Below are positions 8,804 through 17,881 of a DNA stretch of 64,000 nt, piece after piece (the first letter of the stretch is position 1; each line of letters opens with the position of its first letter). The stretch is from JAIVJG01 sp964236735 (GTDB lineage: Bacteria; Acidobacteriota; Blastocatellia; Pyrinomonadales; Pyrinomonadaceae): contig CAXSFM010000005.1 of assembly GCA_964236735.1 (NCBI GenBank), forward strand, positions 186,001 through 250,000, given 5' to 3'. Made by a program: the position numbers and the translations under genes. A model generated the notes under the pieces. It did no database searches. It was given only the letters and a program-made list of their open reading frames with translations, and was not told where the DNA came from.

Positions 8804-9382
8804 ATGGCTTTCAACAGCGTCGCAGAAATTTACGACTCGATAGACGAAACGCGCGCGCGTCTTTATCAACGCGCCGAAGCGTTGAGCGAAGAGCAATCCG
8901 CTTTTCAGCCAACGCCCGATGTCTGGTCAGCCGCGAACATCATCGAGCATCTCTCTCTGATCGAAGACATGATGATCAAGCTCTTCAACACGTTGTTGCA
9001 GAAGTCCGAGGCGTCGGGCGGCGCGCGCGACGAGACGCAGGCGTTTGCGCCCGTCTCGCTTGATGAGTTTGCCGAGCAGGCCAGAAGGGAGAAGTTCACC
9101 GCGCCCGAAACCGTGCGACCGGGCGGGCAAGTTTCGCTCGCCGGTTCGCTCGCACACTTGCGCGCGTCGCGCGAGCAGCTTCGCGCTCTGCTGCCGCGTA
9201 TCGAAAAGATAGACGGCGCGAAACTGCAATACCCGCATCCAGCCTTCGGGCCGCTCAATCTCTACCAGTGGCTCGCCTTCATCGGCGCGCACGAAGAGAG
9301 ACACTTGCGACAACTCGATAAGCTTTTGCAAGCGGCGAATTTCAAAAACGAAGAGAGCGACACGAGCAGCGCGCCAAGTTAA
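8804..9382 (+). CDS. DinB-like four-helix bundle protein
   Basis: A 192-residue cytoplasmic protein preceded by AAAGGAG. The sequence fits the DinB/YfiT superfamily, metal-binding four-helix proteins that often act as thiol-dependent transferases or hydrolases. Features include SAANIIEHLSLIEDMM with a first metal-type His, and AHEERHLRQLDKLL near the C-terminus supplying the other His residues. The middle is an acidic, Ala-rich linker (about 65-100). The substrate is unknown. It stands alone, followed by a tRNA gene. Confidence 0.82.
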   Translation: MAFNSVAEIYDSIDETRARLYQRAEALSEEQSAFQPTPDVWSAANIIEHLSLIEDMMIKLFNTLLQKSEASGGARDETQAFAPVSLDEFAEQARREKFTAPETVRPGGQVSLAGSLAHLRASREQLRALLPRIEKIDGAKLQYPHPAFGPLNLYQWLAFIGAHEERHLRQLDKLLQAANFKNEESDTSSAPS

Positions 9383-9463
9383 ATTCAACGCGCGTCCATC
9401 ACGGCGCACGCACGCTTGCGGCAACACGCGGCGAAACTTATAATCCACGCCCGCTCCCAACAT

Positions 9464-9536
<73 letters not shown>

Positions 9537-9562
9537 TCGCTTCGTCTTTATGACGAATAAGG

Positions 9563-9600
9563 AAAAGCCGCCGCGCTCTTTAAGATGCGCGGCGGCTTTT
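9563..9600. terminator. Bidirectional rho-independent terminator
   Basis: A symmetrical hairpin with arms AAAAGCCGCCGCGC and GCGCGGCGGCTTTT gives a T-run on both strands. It serves the tRNA on the plus strand and the convergent lipoprotein gene on the minus strand. Confidence 0.9.
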
Positions 9601-9626
9601 ATCTTTTGACGAAAACGGCTTGTCGC

Positions 9627-9995
9627 TTAGTGCTTCATGTTCGCGTTCGTGTTGGTGGTCATCGGCTTCATGTTGCCGTTCATGTTCGTGTGCATGTTGC
9701 CGTTCATGTTGCCATGCATGTTGTCATTCATGGTCGAGATGCCGCGCGTGTTGGCGTTCTTGTTGTCGTTCGTCAAGACGCCGACATTCGACTGCACCGA
9801 GTTCGCGTTGGCGTTCGGCGAGATGTTGGCGTTCGTATCAATCACGCCGTTGCGCGTCTCGCCGCCCATGTTGCTGTTCGTGATTTTGACGTTGGCGTTC
9901 ATGTTGCCGTTCGCCGTGTTGTCGTTGTCGCCGCAACCGGCCAGCGAGACGACGCCCGCCAGCAACGTCGCACCGAGAATCAAAGTCTTACGCAT
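9627..9995 (-). CDS. Asn/Met-rich lipoprotein (122 aa)
   Basis: The start at 9995 is fixed by AGGAGGGAC just upstream; a longer in-frame reading to 10109 has no such site. Residues 1-20 are a lipoprotein signal with lipobox LAGC, so C21 would be lipidated and the protein anchored to a membrane. The rest is very rich in Asn, Thr, Met and Gly, with a repeating N-x-N and NMxGNM pattern and almost no hydrophobic core, so it is probably disordered. No family is recognised. A role as a surface-exposed or metal-binding (Met-rich) tether is possible but not shown. It ends at a bidirectional terminator. Confidence 0.8.
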   Translation of the reverse strand: MRKTLILGATLLAGVVSLAGCGDNDNTANGNMNANVKITNSNMGGETRNGVIDTNANISPNANANSVQSNVGVLTNDNKNANTRGISTMNDNMHGNMNGNMHTNMNGNMKPMTTNTNANMKH

Positions 9996-10044
9996 TCGTT
10001 GTCCCTCCTGCCTGACTATCGAAAATGTGTGAAGCGAAAACGTT

Positions 10045-10710
10045 TTAGCGGTAGATGGCTTCGCCGCGATTGTTTTTCCACTCGTTCTCGAAGTAGTCCG
10101 CGTCCTCATCCGTGCGCGGGTTGACGCCCATCACGATGCCGCCGTCCTTGATGCCGGTCTCGTAAACCTTCGCGCGTTCCTCCGGGATGCCGGAGCCGAC
10201 AAGCGCGCCGATCAATCCGCCGGTCAAACCGCCCGCGCCCGCGCCCGCCAATCCAGCCGCAATCGGGCCGGCGATAAGCAGGCCGATGCCGGGCAGAGCG
10301 AGCGTCGTGCCGATGGCCGCAATGGCCGCGAGCGTCGTGCCGACAACACCGCCGATGGCCGCGCCCTTACCGGCATCTTCCCACGCCTTTGTGCCGAGTT
10401 CGGTCGCGCCGTCCATGAAATGTTTGTCGCGGGTTTCTTCCGACATCATGACGTTGACATCGTCTTTGCCGTAGCCGCGCGTGCTCAGAGATTGATATGC
10501 GCTCTCCGCGCTCTCGCGATCTCGGAACATGCCCGTGAGCATCCGGTTCGACTTCTGACGTGCCGCTCCCATCGCGGCCTCGCCCGCGCCTTCAGCCTTG
10601 AGCGAGTCGTTGCCCGTCACTGTGCCGGCGGCTTCCTTGATGTCGCCCTTGGCGCGCTGACCGAATGCCGAAGCCTCTTCACCGATGGTGTTGTTCGTGT
10701 TGTCTGACAT
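10045..10710 (-). CDS. CsbD-like / general stress protein with glycine-zipper segment
   Basis: The start is ATG 10710 after GGGGAG (221 residues). Residues about 15-50 match CsbD-type stress proteins (FGQRAKGDIKEAAGTVTG). Residues about 60-105 resemble the YflT/GS17M-type domain of heat-induced stress proteins (MFRDRESAESAYQSL, RGYGKDDVNVMM). Residues about 120-180 are Gly/Ala-rich and hydrophobic, like a glycine zipper that could insert in or associate with membranes. The combination suggests a general stress protein. A small membrane gene and a stress-type lipoprotein flank it on the same strand. Confidence 0.78.
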   Translation of the reverse strand: MSDNTNNTIGEEASAFGQRAKGDIKEAAGTVTGNDSLKAEGAGEAAMGAARQKSNRMLTGMFRDRESAESAYQSLSTRGYGKDDVNVMMSEETRDKHFMDGATELGTKAWEDAGKGAAIGGVVGTTLAAIAAIGTTLALPGIGLLIAGPIAAGLAGAGAGGLTGGLIGALVGSGIPEERAKVYETGIKDGGIVMGVNPRTDEDADYFENEWKNNRGEAIYR

Positions 10711-10864
10711 GGTATTGATCTCCCCTTCGTTCAAAATTTAATGTTTGTCTGGAGTGTACTTTTTCAACTCCCGGAAATTGGTTTGCGTAACCGCTATTGC
10801 AAAGCCTGTACCAGTTGATAATGAAGACTGGCGAACATGCAAAACGTATTTGCAAAAGCGGCGC

Positions 10865-10911
10865 AAAAAAGTCGCAGCGCCCGTCCCGTCAAAAGGAGCG
10901 GGCGCTGCGAT
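10865..10911 (-). terminator. Rho-independent terminator for the 48-residue membrane gene
   Basis: TCGCAGCGCCCG at 10872-10883 pairs with CGGGCGCTGCGA at 10899-10910. On the minus strand the stem is followed by CTTTTTT. The rest of the 10711-11046 gap holds no further gene that can be supported. Confidence 0.8.
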
Positions 10912-11046
10912 TACTTGTGGTGGACGAGCTGTGGCATTTCGCCAGAGCCGTGGGTGGAGACCGGCCAAGAGTTTCAACCGATCCTTAACCTTTGCATGTC
11001 CACGAAAGAGCGTTAACGTGTCAAGCTTCAACCGTATGATTTGAAG

Positions 11047-11193
11047 CTAGACTGCGCGGCGACCTGAGAGCAGGTTGATAACCAGCACGACGACCGCCAG
11101 CACGAGGAGAATGTGAATCAGGTTGCCGCCGAAGTGTCCGATGAAACCAAGCAACCAGAGAACCAGCAAGACCACGAGAATTGTCCACAGCAT
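11047..11193 (-). CDS. Small hydrophobic membrane protein, lmo0937 family (48 aa)
   Basis: A 48-codon gene beginning MLWTILVVLLVLWLLGFI and ending NLLSGRRAV, preceded by AAGGAGCG seven bases before the ATG. It has two hydrophobic segments (about 2-18 and 26-42) separated by GHFGGNLIH, the layout of the lmo0937/DUF5670 family of short inner-membrane proteins, often linked to stress. Its function is unknown in general. Its own terminator follows. It sits upstream of the CsbD-like stress gene on the same strand, consistent with a stress context. Confidence 0.85.
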   Translation of the reverse strand: MLWTILVVLLVLWLLGFIGHFGGNLIHILLVLAVVVLVINLLSGRRAV

Positions 11194-11673
11194 AATTTTT
11201 CGCTCCTTAAGTTTGAAGTCTCCACCCTAGAAGTTTTCGACTGAACCGTCTGACGCGCTTGCTTCGGCAACGTGCGTGCCAGTCTCGTGCATGAACCGGC
11301 ACGCCGATGCTAAATGCCACGATTGAAAACGTTAGCCATGTGCGAGGCGGCTGCGCGCAAGCTCTCGCGTCATTTGTTGAAGGGCGCGCGTGTATCAAAC
11401 CATAGCAGCGGGCGAGCGCAATTAGATTATCTTCATTCAGAAAGGCGCGCGTGTATGAGAAGTTAACGCGCGTGCGTTGTGCAGAACGTCGCGACTAACG
11501 CCGAAGCCTCACGCGAGGCTCATCATGCAGCCGGGTTAATCTGGCTACCGTCAACAAAAAATTGTATGCTGCCTCGGCGACTTCAACCGGCAGCGCATGG
11601 ATGAAAATCAGTTGACGCGCGCCCGTGCATGAACATCAACCACGCGCGCGCTCTTGTGAAAAGGTCACGCTTC
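11194..11673. other. Gene-free stretch
   Basis: About 480 bases between two divergently oriented genes. Two copies of GGCGCGCGTGTAT lie about 60 bases apart (near 11385 and 11445). No convincing reading frame, RNA gene or terminator is seen; presumably it holds promoters for both sides. Confidence 0.4.
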
Positions 11674-12789
11674 ATGGCACATCAAAATAAAATCGGCATC
11701 GGCATCATCGGCACGGGCTTCGCGCGCTCCACGCAACTGCCCGCTTTCCGCGCGTGCGAGGGCGCGCATCTCGCCGCCATCGCCAGCGGCCATCTTGAGA
11801 ACGCCGAGCGCGTCGCGCGTGAATTCGAGATTCCTTTTGCGACCGCAGACTGGCGCGACATCGTCGCACGCGAAGACGTTGACCTCATCAGCATCGTCAC
11901 GCCGCCGTCAACGCACGCCGAAATGACGCTCGCCGCGCTCGACGCGGGCAAGGCCGTGCTCTGTGAAAAGCCCCTCGCGATGAACAGCGAAGAGACGGGA
12001 CGGATGCGCCAACGCGCCGCCGAGACCGGACTGCTCGCGCACGTAGATCACGAACTGCGTTTCCTGCCCGCGCGCATCAGGATGCGTGAATTGATTCTCG
12101 CCGGCGAGATAGGAAAAGTTCGCCACGCCGCGTTTCACTTCCGCGCCGATTCGCGTGCGACGCCGGAGCGCGGCTGGGACTGGTGGTCTGACGCGCGCGC
12201 GGGCGGCGGCGTGCTCGGAGCTATCGGCTCGCACGCCGTTGACACACTGCACTGGCTGCTCGGCGCATCAAACGGCGGCGGCGCGCGCATCTCGCAAGTC
12301 AACGCCACGCTCGCGACGCACGTCTCCGACCGGCGCGACGAGCGCACGGGCGAGATGCGCGCCGTCACGACGGACGACGAGGCAAACATGCTCGTGCATT
12401 TCTCCGGCGGCGACGTGCTGGCGCAGGGCGCGACCGGCGTCATCGCGATGTCCGTCGTCGAACCGGGTGAGCCGGAGCATCGCGTGGAAGTCTTCGGCTC
12501 TGACGGCGCGCTGAAGATTGACGACGGCAAATTGTTTCGCGCGAAAGTCGGCGGGCGCGCGTGGGAGTTAATCGAGACTGAGAGCGCGCCGCTCGCCGAA
12601 GGAATGGGCGACAATGAATGGTCGCGCGGCTTGACAATTTTCGCGCGCGAGATTGTCGAGACTCTGCGTGCGGGACGCAACGTGGTCGAGGGCGCGGCGA
12701 CGTTCGAGGACGGCCACCGCACGCAACTCGTCCTCGACGCGGCACGAAGCGCGCACGACGGCGGCTGCCGCGTCACCGTCGCGGACTGA
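11674..12789 (+). CDS. Gfo/Idh/MocA-family NAD(P)-dependent oxidoreductase
   Basis: Oxidises or reduces a sugar, inositol or related polyol using NAD(P) in the cytoplasm. Counted from ATG 11674 (371 residues), the Rossmann motif GIIGTGFA is at about 10-17 and the catalytic-type EKP is at 98-100 (VLCEKPLAM). A second His/Asp-containing region lies in GSHAVDTLHWLLG. An upstream in-frame ATG at 11629 has no ribosome-binding site; 11674 has AAAGG and a typical N-terminus. The C-terminal half is the family beta-sheet substrate domain. The substrate cannot be told. It heads a plus-strand run with dipeptidase and hydantoinase genes. Confidence 0.87.
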   Translation: MAHQNKIGIGIIGTGFARSTQLPAFRACEGAHLAAIASGHLENAERVAREFEIPFATADWRDIVAREDVDLISIVTPPSTHAEMTLAALDAGKAVLCEKPLAMNSEETGRMRQRAAETGLLAHVDHELRFLPARIRMRELILAGEIGKVRHAAFHFRADSRATPERGWDWWSDARAGGGVLGAIGSHAVDTLHWLLGASNGGGARISQVNATLATHVSDRRDERTGEMRAVTTDDEANMLVHFSGGDVLAQGATGVIAMSVVEPGEPEHRVEVFGSDGALKIDDGKLFRAKVGGRAWELIETESAPLAEGMGDNEWSRGLTIFAREIVETLRAGRNVVEGAATFEDGHRTQLVLDAARSAHDGGCRVTVAD

Positions 12790-12814
12790 AGACATCGGCT
12801 GAACAATTCACCGG

Positions 12815-13981
12815 ATGAAAAAGAAACTTCTCCTCCTCGTACTCCTGTTGCTCGTCGCGCTGGCGCTCGCTTTCTTCTTCGTCGCGCCCGCCCTCGTCGA
12901 GCGGCGCAGCAATATCATCCGGCGCGCCCCGCCGTACGAGGTGACACCCGCCGCACGCGCGCTCCACGAAAAATTACTCATCGCGGACATGCACGCCGAC
13001 TCGCTGTTGTGGGACAGGGATTTGCTCACGCGCGCCCCACGCGGGCAGGTTGACGTGCCGCGACTCGCCGACGCGAACGTCGCCTTGCAAATTTTTACAG
13101 TGGTGACGAAAGTTCCGTTCGGCTCGAACTACGAAAGCAACGATGGCGGCACGGATGAAATCACGCCGCTCGCCATCGCCGAACGCTGGCCTGTGAAGTC
13201 CTGGCGCAGTCTCAACGAGCGCGCGCTTTATCAAGCGTGGAAACTTCGCGACACAGAGGCGCGCTCCAACGGGCAGTTCACGATCATCAAAACGGCGTCC
13301 GACCTCACGCGCTTTCTCGCCAGGCGCGAGCGCGAGCCGCACCTCGTCGCCGGAATGCTCGGCATCGAAGGCGCGCACGCGCTCGACAACGATCTCGCGA
13401 ATCTCGACAAACTTTTCAATGCGGGCTTTCGCATGATAGCTCCGACGCACTTCTTCGATAACGAGTGGGGCGGCTCGGCGCACGGCGTCAACAAAATTGG
13501 CTTGACCGCGCAGGGGCGAGAACTCATCCGGCAAATGGAAGCCAGACACATCCTCGTGGATGTGGCGCACGCTTCCCCGCAGACGATTGACGACGTGCTG
13601 GCAATCGCGACACGCCCCGTCCTCGACTCGCACACGGGCGTGCGCGGCACATGCGACAACGGGCGCAACTTGAGCGACGAACAACTGAAGGGCATCGCAC
13701 GGACGGGCGGCGTCGCCGGCATCGGTTACTGGGAGACAGCGACCTGCGGCACGGATGCGCGCGCCGTCGCACGCGCGATTCGTTACGCCGTCAACGTCGC
13801 CGGCGTCGAACATATCGCGCTTGGCTCCGACTTCGACGGCGCGGTCACAGAGCCGTTCGACACGACCGGCATCGTCGAAATCACGGATGCGCTGCTCGCG
13901 GAAAATTTCAGCGAAGAAGAAATCAAACTCATCATGGGCGGCAACGTGATTCGCGTCTTGACGGAGAGTTTGCCGCAATAG
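12815..13981 (+). CDS. Membrane-anchored M19 (renal-type) dipeptidase
   Basis: A zinc dipeptidase of peptidase family M19, which hydrolyses dipeptides, often containing D-residues. Residues 1-25 form a hydrophobic signal or anchor (KKKLLLLVLLLLV). Zinc ligands expected in the family are visible: H60 and D62 in IADMHADSL, E185 in GIEGAHAL, H252 in VDVAHASP and H273 in DSHTGVRG, with D339 in LGSDFDGA completing the active site. Length 388 is normal. It starts 25 bases after the oxidoreductase gene, so an operon is likely. With the following hydantoinase pair it suggests scavenging of peptides or 5-oxoproline-type compounds. Confidence 0.92.
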   Translation: MKKKLLLLVLLLLVALALAFFFVAPALVERRSNIIRRAPPYEVTPAARALHEKLLIADMHADSLLWDRDLLTRAPRGQVDVPRLADANVALQIFTVVTKVPFGSNYESNDGGTDEITPLAIAERWPVKSWRSLNERALYQAWKLRDTEARSNGQFTIIKTASDLTRFLARREREPHLVAGMLGIEGAHALDNDLANLDKLFNAGFRMIAPTHFFDNEWGGSAHGVNKIGLTAQGRELIRQMEARHILVDVAHASPQTIDDVLAIATRPVLDSHTGVRGTCDNGRNLSDEQLKGIARTGGVAGIGYWETATCGTDARAVARAIRYAVNVAGVEHIALGSDFDGAVTEPFDTTGIVEITDALLAENFSEEEIKLIMGGNVIRVLTESLPQ

Positions 13982-14058
13982 TCTGAAAGCAAAGATGCGA
14001 GCTACTGGCGTCGTTTGTCATATGCGAACTCAGCAGTTGTCGCACTTCAAAAAAAGCG

Positions 14059-16143
14059 ATGAACGATCAGAAAAAATCCGTGCGCGTCGGCGTGGACACA
14101 GGCGGGACGTTCACGGATTTCGTGTATCACGCGCGGGGACGGGCGCGCGTTTTCAAACTCGCTTCGACGCCGGACGATGCTTCGCAGGCGATCATCGAAG
14201 GCTTGCGGCGCATCGCGTCAGAGACGGGCGTCTCCCTCGACGAGATGGAGATTGTGCATGGCACGACGGTCGGGACGAACGCGCTGTTGCAGCGACGCGG
14301 CGCGCGCGCGGCTCTCATCGCGACCGCCGGTTTTGAAGATGTGCTCGTGATTGGCCGGCAGGCGCGCGGCAGTCTCTACGATCTGGAATGGTCGCGTCCC
14401 GCGCCGCTCGTCGCGGAAGAGTTGCGCTTCGGCGTGCGCGAGCGCGTGGCGGCGGATGGCACGGTGCTGGAAGAATTGACGGATGATGAGATCGCAGCAG
14501 TCGTTGAAAAATTGCAGCGCGCGAACGTCGAGTCCGTCGCCGTCTCGCTCTTGTTTTCGTTCGTCAACAACGCACACGAGCGTCGCATCGAAGCGGCTCT
14601 CGCGTCGGCTTTGAAGGACGTGCCGCGCTCGGTCTCGCACAAAATCCATCCAGAGTATCGCGAATACGAGCGCACCTCGACCGTCGTCATCAACGCCTAT
14701 TTACAGCCGCTGATGGGCGCGTATTTGAGACGGCTTGGCGCGCGCGTCTCTTCGCGCGGCTTGCGCGTGATGCAGTCTTCGGGCGGAAGCATCTCGGCGA
14801 ATGTGGCGGCGGCGGAGCCTGTGCGGACGATTCTGTCGGGGCCTGCGGGCGGCGTCGTCGGCGCGATTGACGCGGCGCGCGCGTCGGGACACTCCGACAT
14901 CATCACGTTCGACATGGGCGGCACTTCGACGGATGTCGCTCTGTGCGCGAACGGTGCGGTGCGCCTGACGAACGAGGCGAGCGTGTCGGGGATGCCGGTG
15001 GCCGTGCCCGTTCTGGACATTCACACGGTCGGCGCGGGCGGCGGCTCCATCGCGCGCGTGGATGCGGGCGGGAGTCTGCGCGTCGGGCCTGAGTCGGCGG
15101 GCGCGCAGCCGGGGCCGGCCTGTTACGGGCGCGGGACTTTGCCGACGGTGACGGACGCGAATCTCGTGTTGGGGCGTTTCGGCGGAGCGGATTTGCTCGG
15201 CGGAGATTTTCAACTCGACGAAGCGCGAGCGCGTGATGCGCTGTCGAAGCTGGCGCGCGAGATGAGCGTGGCGAGCGGCGGTGGTCGCAAAGTCTCCGCG
15301 ATTGAAGCGGCGCGCGGCGTCGTGCGCGTCGTCAACACAGGGATGGAGCGCGCTCTGCGTGCCGTCTCGGTCGAGCGTGGCTTTGACCCGCGCGGCTTCA
15401 CGCTCGTCACGTTCGGCGGCGCGGGCGGACTGCACGCGGTCGAGTTGGCGCGCGCGCTTCGCATCCCGCGCGTGATCGTGCCGCGCGAGCCGGGCGCGCT
15501 CTCCGCAATCGGCGCGCTTCGTTCCGACGTGGTGAAAAATCTAAGTCGCACCGTCATGCGCGAAGTCGGAGCAAGCGACGGCGATGCACAAGGAGTTGAC
15601 GCGAAAACAATCGCGCCGTTCGAGCGCATCTTTCAACAGTTGGAGCGTGAGGCGCGCGCCGCGCTCCGTCGCGAGGGCTTCGACGATGACAGGCAACGTC
15701 ACGCGCGCACCGTCGCCGCGCGTCACAAAGGCCAGTCGTTCGAGTTGGAAATTGACTGGCGTGACGGGCGCGCGCTTGTCCGTCGTTTTCATCAAGCCCA
15801 CGAAGCGCGTTACGGTTACGCGCAAGAATCACAGACAATCGAGATCGTCAGCGCGCGCCTGCGCTCCGCCGGCATCGTCGAAAAGTTGAAGCGCGAGCGA
15901 ATGGAGAAGCGCGACCTGAAAGGACGCGCGCGCATCATCAAGCCTGCGCGTTTCGCCGGCGTCTATCTTGATGACGGCAACCGGCAAGCCGCGCCAGTCG
16001 CCGTCTATGCGCGTGAGGAACTGATGCCGGGCGCGCGTCTCGCCAGCCCCTGCATCGTCACCGAATATTCATCCACCACGCTCGTCCCGTCGGGCGCGCA
16101 CGCCGAACTCGACGCGCGCGGCAATCTCATCATCGAGCCATGA
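14059..16143 (+). CDS. hyuA: Hydantoinase/oxoprolinase family subunit A
   Basis: ATP-dependent hydrolase subunit A of the N-methylhydantoinase/5-oxoprolinase/acetone carboxylase superfamily. The N-terminal Hydant_A domain carries GGTFTDF at residues 15-21 and VHGTTVGTNALLQR. The actin-like ATPase region carries TFDMGGTSTDVAL and HTVGAGGGSIAR. A C-terminal domain of the family follows (from about 500). Length 694 is typical. The start at ATG 14059 gives a standard N-terminus. The B subunit starts 28 bases after its stop, so the pair should form an A/B complex. The true substrate (hydantoin, 5-oxoproline or other) is not resolved. Confidence 0.92.
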   Translation: MNDQKKSVRVGVDTGGTFTDFVYHARGRARVFKLASTPDDASQAIIEGLRRIASETGVSLDEMEIVHGTTVGTNALLQRRGARAALIATAGFEDVLVIGRQARGSLYDLEWSRPAPLVAEELRFGVRERVAADGTVLEELTDDEIAAVVEKLQRANVESVAVSLLFSFVNNAHERRIEAALASALKDVPRSVSHKIHPEYREYERTSTVVINAYLQPLMGAYLRRLGARVSSRGLRVMQSSGGSISANVAAAEPVRTILSGPAGGVVGAIDAARASGHSDIITFDMGGTSTDVALCANGAVRLTNEASVSGMPVAVPVLDIHTVGAGGGSIARVDAGGSLRVGPESAGAQPGPACYGRGTLPTVTDANLVLGRFGGADLLGGDFQLDEARARDALSKLAREMSVASGGGRKVSAIEAARGVVRVVNTGMERALRAVSVERGFDPRGFTLVTFGGAGGLHAVELARALRIPRVIVPREPGALSAIGALRSDVVKNLSRTVMREVGASDGDAQGVDAKTIAPFERIFQQLEREARAALRREGFDDDRQRHARTVAARHKGQSFELEIDWRDGRALVRRFHQAHEARYGYAQESQTIEIVSARLRSAGIVEKLKRERMEKRDLKGRARIIKPARFAGVYLDDGNRQAAPVAVYAREELMPGARLASPCIVTEYSSTTLVPSGAHAELDARGNLIIEP

Positions 16144-16171
16144 CACCATCACGCAGCCGTTTCAACGAGCT

Positions 16172-17881
16172 ATGACAACACGCCGACCAAAGTTTGATCC
16201 GACGACGCTGGAAATCTACCGCGCGCTCTACACTTCAGTCGCGGAAGAGATGGGACTCGTGCTCCGGCGCACGGCCTTTTCGCCGAACATTAAAGAGCGG
16301 CGAGATTATTCGTGCGCGGTCTTTGACCATGCGGGGCGCGTCGTCGCGCAGGGCGATCACATGCCCGTCCATCTCGGCTCGATGCCGATGGCCGTCGCCG
16401 CCGCGTTGCGCGAAACACAGATCGCGCGCGGTGATGTCGTCATCGTCAACGATCCCTTCAACGGCGGCACACATCTACCGGACGTGACTTTGGTCATGGC
16501 AGTGGGCAGTGGGCAGCGGGCAGTGGGCAGCAAAAAGCAAAAGCATGTGGGCAAGAGTCACGAGACTGATGTTATCTCCGATGCCGGTTCGCGCCGGCCA
16601 CTGCCCACTGCCCACCAGCCACTGTTCTATGTCGCCAATCGCGCGCATCATGCGGACATCGGCGGGGCGACGCCGGGTTCGATGGGAATGGCGACGGATG
16701 TCTATGGAGAGGGCTTGCGGATTCCGCCCGTGCATCTCGTGCGCGGCGGGCGCGTCTGCGCGGACGTGATGCGTCTGTTGATGGCGAACATGCGCGTCGA
16801 GCGCGAGCGGCGCGCGGACTTCGAGGCGCAGATCGGTTCTCTCAAGACCGGCGCAGCGCGTCTGTTGGAGATCGTCGAGCGTTCCGGCGCGCGCGAGGCG
16901 CGGGAGTATGCGGCGCATCTCATCGCTTACTCGTCGCGTGTGATGCGCGCGTGCATCAACGAAATTCCAGACGGCGTTTATGAAGCGGAAGATGCGCTCG
17001 ACGACGACGGCGTGAGCGACAAGGAAGTGATCTTGCGCGTGCGCGTGACGATTAAGGGCGAGCGCGCGAGCGTTGATTTTACGGGCAGCGCGCCGCAGGT
17101 CGCGGGGCCGGTCAACGCGGTCGAGGCGATTACGGTCTCGGCGGTCTCTTACGTTTTTCGCTGTCTCATCGGCGCGGAAGATGTGCCGGCGAGCGCGGGG
17201 TTGATGGAGCCTATCGAAGTCTTCGCGCCGGAGCGAACAATCGTCAACGCGGCGCATCCGGCGTCGGTCGCGGGCGGCAATGTCGAAACGTCGCAGCGCA
17301 TCGTGGACGTGTTGTTCAAGGCGCTGGCGCACGCTCTGCCAGGACGCATTCCAGCGGCGAGTCAAGGCACGATGAACAACCTGACCATCGGCGGCACGGA
17401 CACGCGCGATGGCGGCAGCAGAGAGTTCACTTACTACGAAACCGTCGCGGGCGGGATGGGTGGGCGCGCCGCAAGCGACGGGGTGAGCGCCGTCCACACG
17501 CACATGACGAACAGCCTTAACACGCCCGCAGAGGCTCTTGAATATGCTTACCCTCTGCGCGTGCGTCGCTACGCGATACGGAAAAATTCGGGAGGCACAG
17601 GCGCGAGGCGCGGAGGCTGTGGCGTGGTGCGCGAGATCGAGACGCTCGTCGCGGCGCGCGTCTCCCTGCTCGCAGACAGGCGCGTGCGTCCGCCTTACGG
17701 CATTGCGGGCGGCGCGGACGCGAGCGTCGGGCGCGATGTCATCATCCGAAGACGACGCGAAGATGGCGACGACGCGGAAGAGCGCATCGCCTCGAAGGGT
17801 TCGTGGGAGTTAGCGCCGGGCGACCGCGTCCGCATCGAAACGCCGGGCGGCGGCGGACACGGGAAGAGCAGAGATGAGTGA
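16172..17881 (+). CDS. hyuB: Hydantoinase/oxoprolinase family subunit B with an in-frame repeat insert
   Basis: Subunit B partner of HyuA. Family landmarks include EEMGLVLRRTAFSPNIKERR, GDHMPVHLGSMP, VNDPFNGGTHLPDVTLV, YVANRAHHADIGGATPGSM and GGMGGRAASDGV. Between residues about 110 and 151 there is a low-complexity segment (AVGSGQRAVGSKKQK to RRPLPTAHQP) that normal HyuB proteins lack. It is encoded by a GGCAGTG-type palindrome at 16499-16624 that keeps the frame. The last residues and the stop (GKSRDE) are supplied by a second repeat. Whether the insert is tolerated in the folded protein is unknown; the position is next to a conserved metal or active-site-like HH motif. Confidence 0.9.
   Translation: MTTRRPKFDPTTLEIYRALYTSVAEEMGLVLRRTAFSPNIKERRDYSCAVFDHAGRVVAQGDHMPVHLGSMPMAVAAALRETQIARGDVVIVNDPFNGGTHLPDVTLVMAVGSGQRAVGSKKQKHVGKSHETDVISDAGSRRPLPTAHQPLFYVANRAHHADIGGATPGSMGMATDVYGEGLRIPPVHLVRGGRVCADVMRLLMANMRVERERRADFEAQIGSLKTGAARLLEIVERSGAREAREYAAHLIAYSSRVMRACINEIPDGVYEAEDALDDDGVSDKEVILRVRVTIKGERASVDFTGSAPQVAGPVNAVEAITVSAVSYVFRCLIGAEDVPASAGLMEPIEVFAPERTIVNAAHPASVAGGNVETSQRIVDVLFKALAHALPGRIPAASQGTMNNLTIGGTDTRDGGSREFTYYETVAGGMGGRAASDGVSAVHTHMTNSLNTPAEALEYAYPLRVRRYAIRKNSGGTGARRGGCGVVREIETLVAARVSLLADRRVRPPYGIAGGADASVGRDVIIRRRREDGDDAEERIASKGSWELAPGDRVRIETPGGGGHGKSRDE
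16499..16624. repeat. Heptad palindrome inserted inside hyuB
   Basis: The left arm (16499-16532) is built from 7-nt GGCAGTG-like units. The right arm (about 16596-16624) is its reverse complement (CACTGCCCACTGCCCAC). The centre begins with an A-rich AAAAAGCAAAAG segment, as in the intergenic repeats. It is translated in frame as part of the host gene. Confidence 0.9.

Noticed and set aside
10745..11044. A 99-codon plus-strand frame
   Set aside because: It crosses the terminator hairpin at 10865-10911, lacks a ribosome-binding site and has no recognisable features.
12974..13978. A 334-codon minus-strand frame opposite the dipeptidase
   Set aside because: The plus strand encodes all expected zinc ligands of family M19; the opposite frame shows no recognisable domain.
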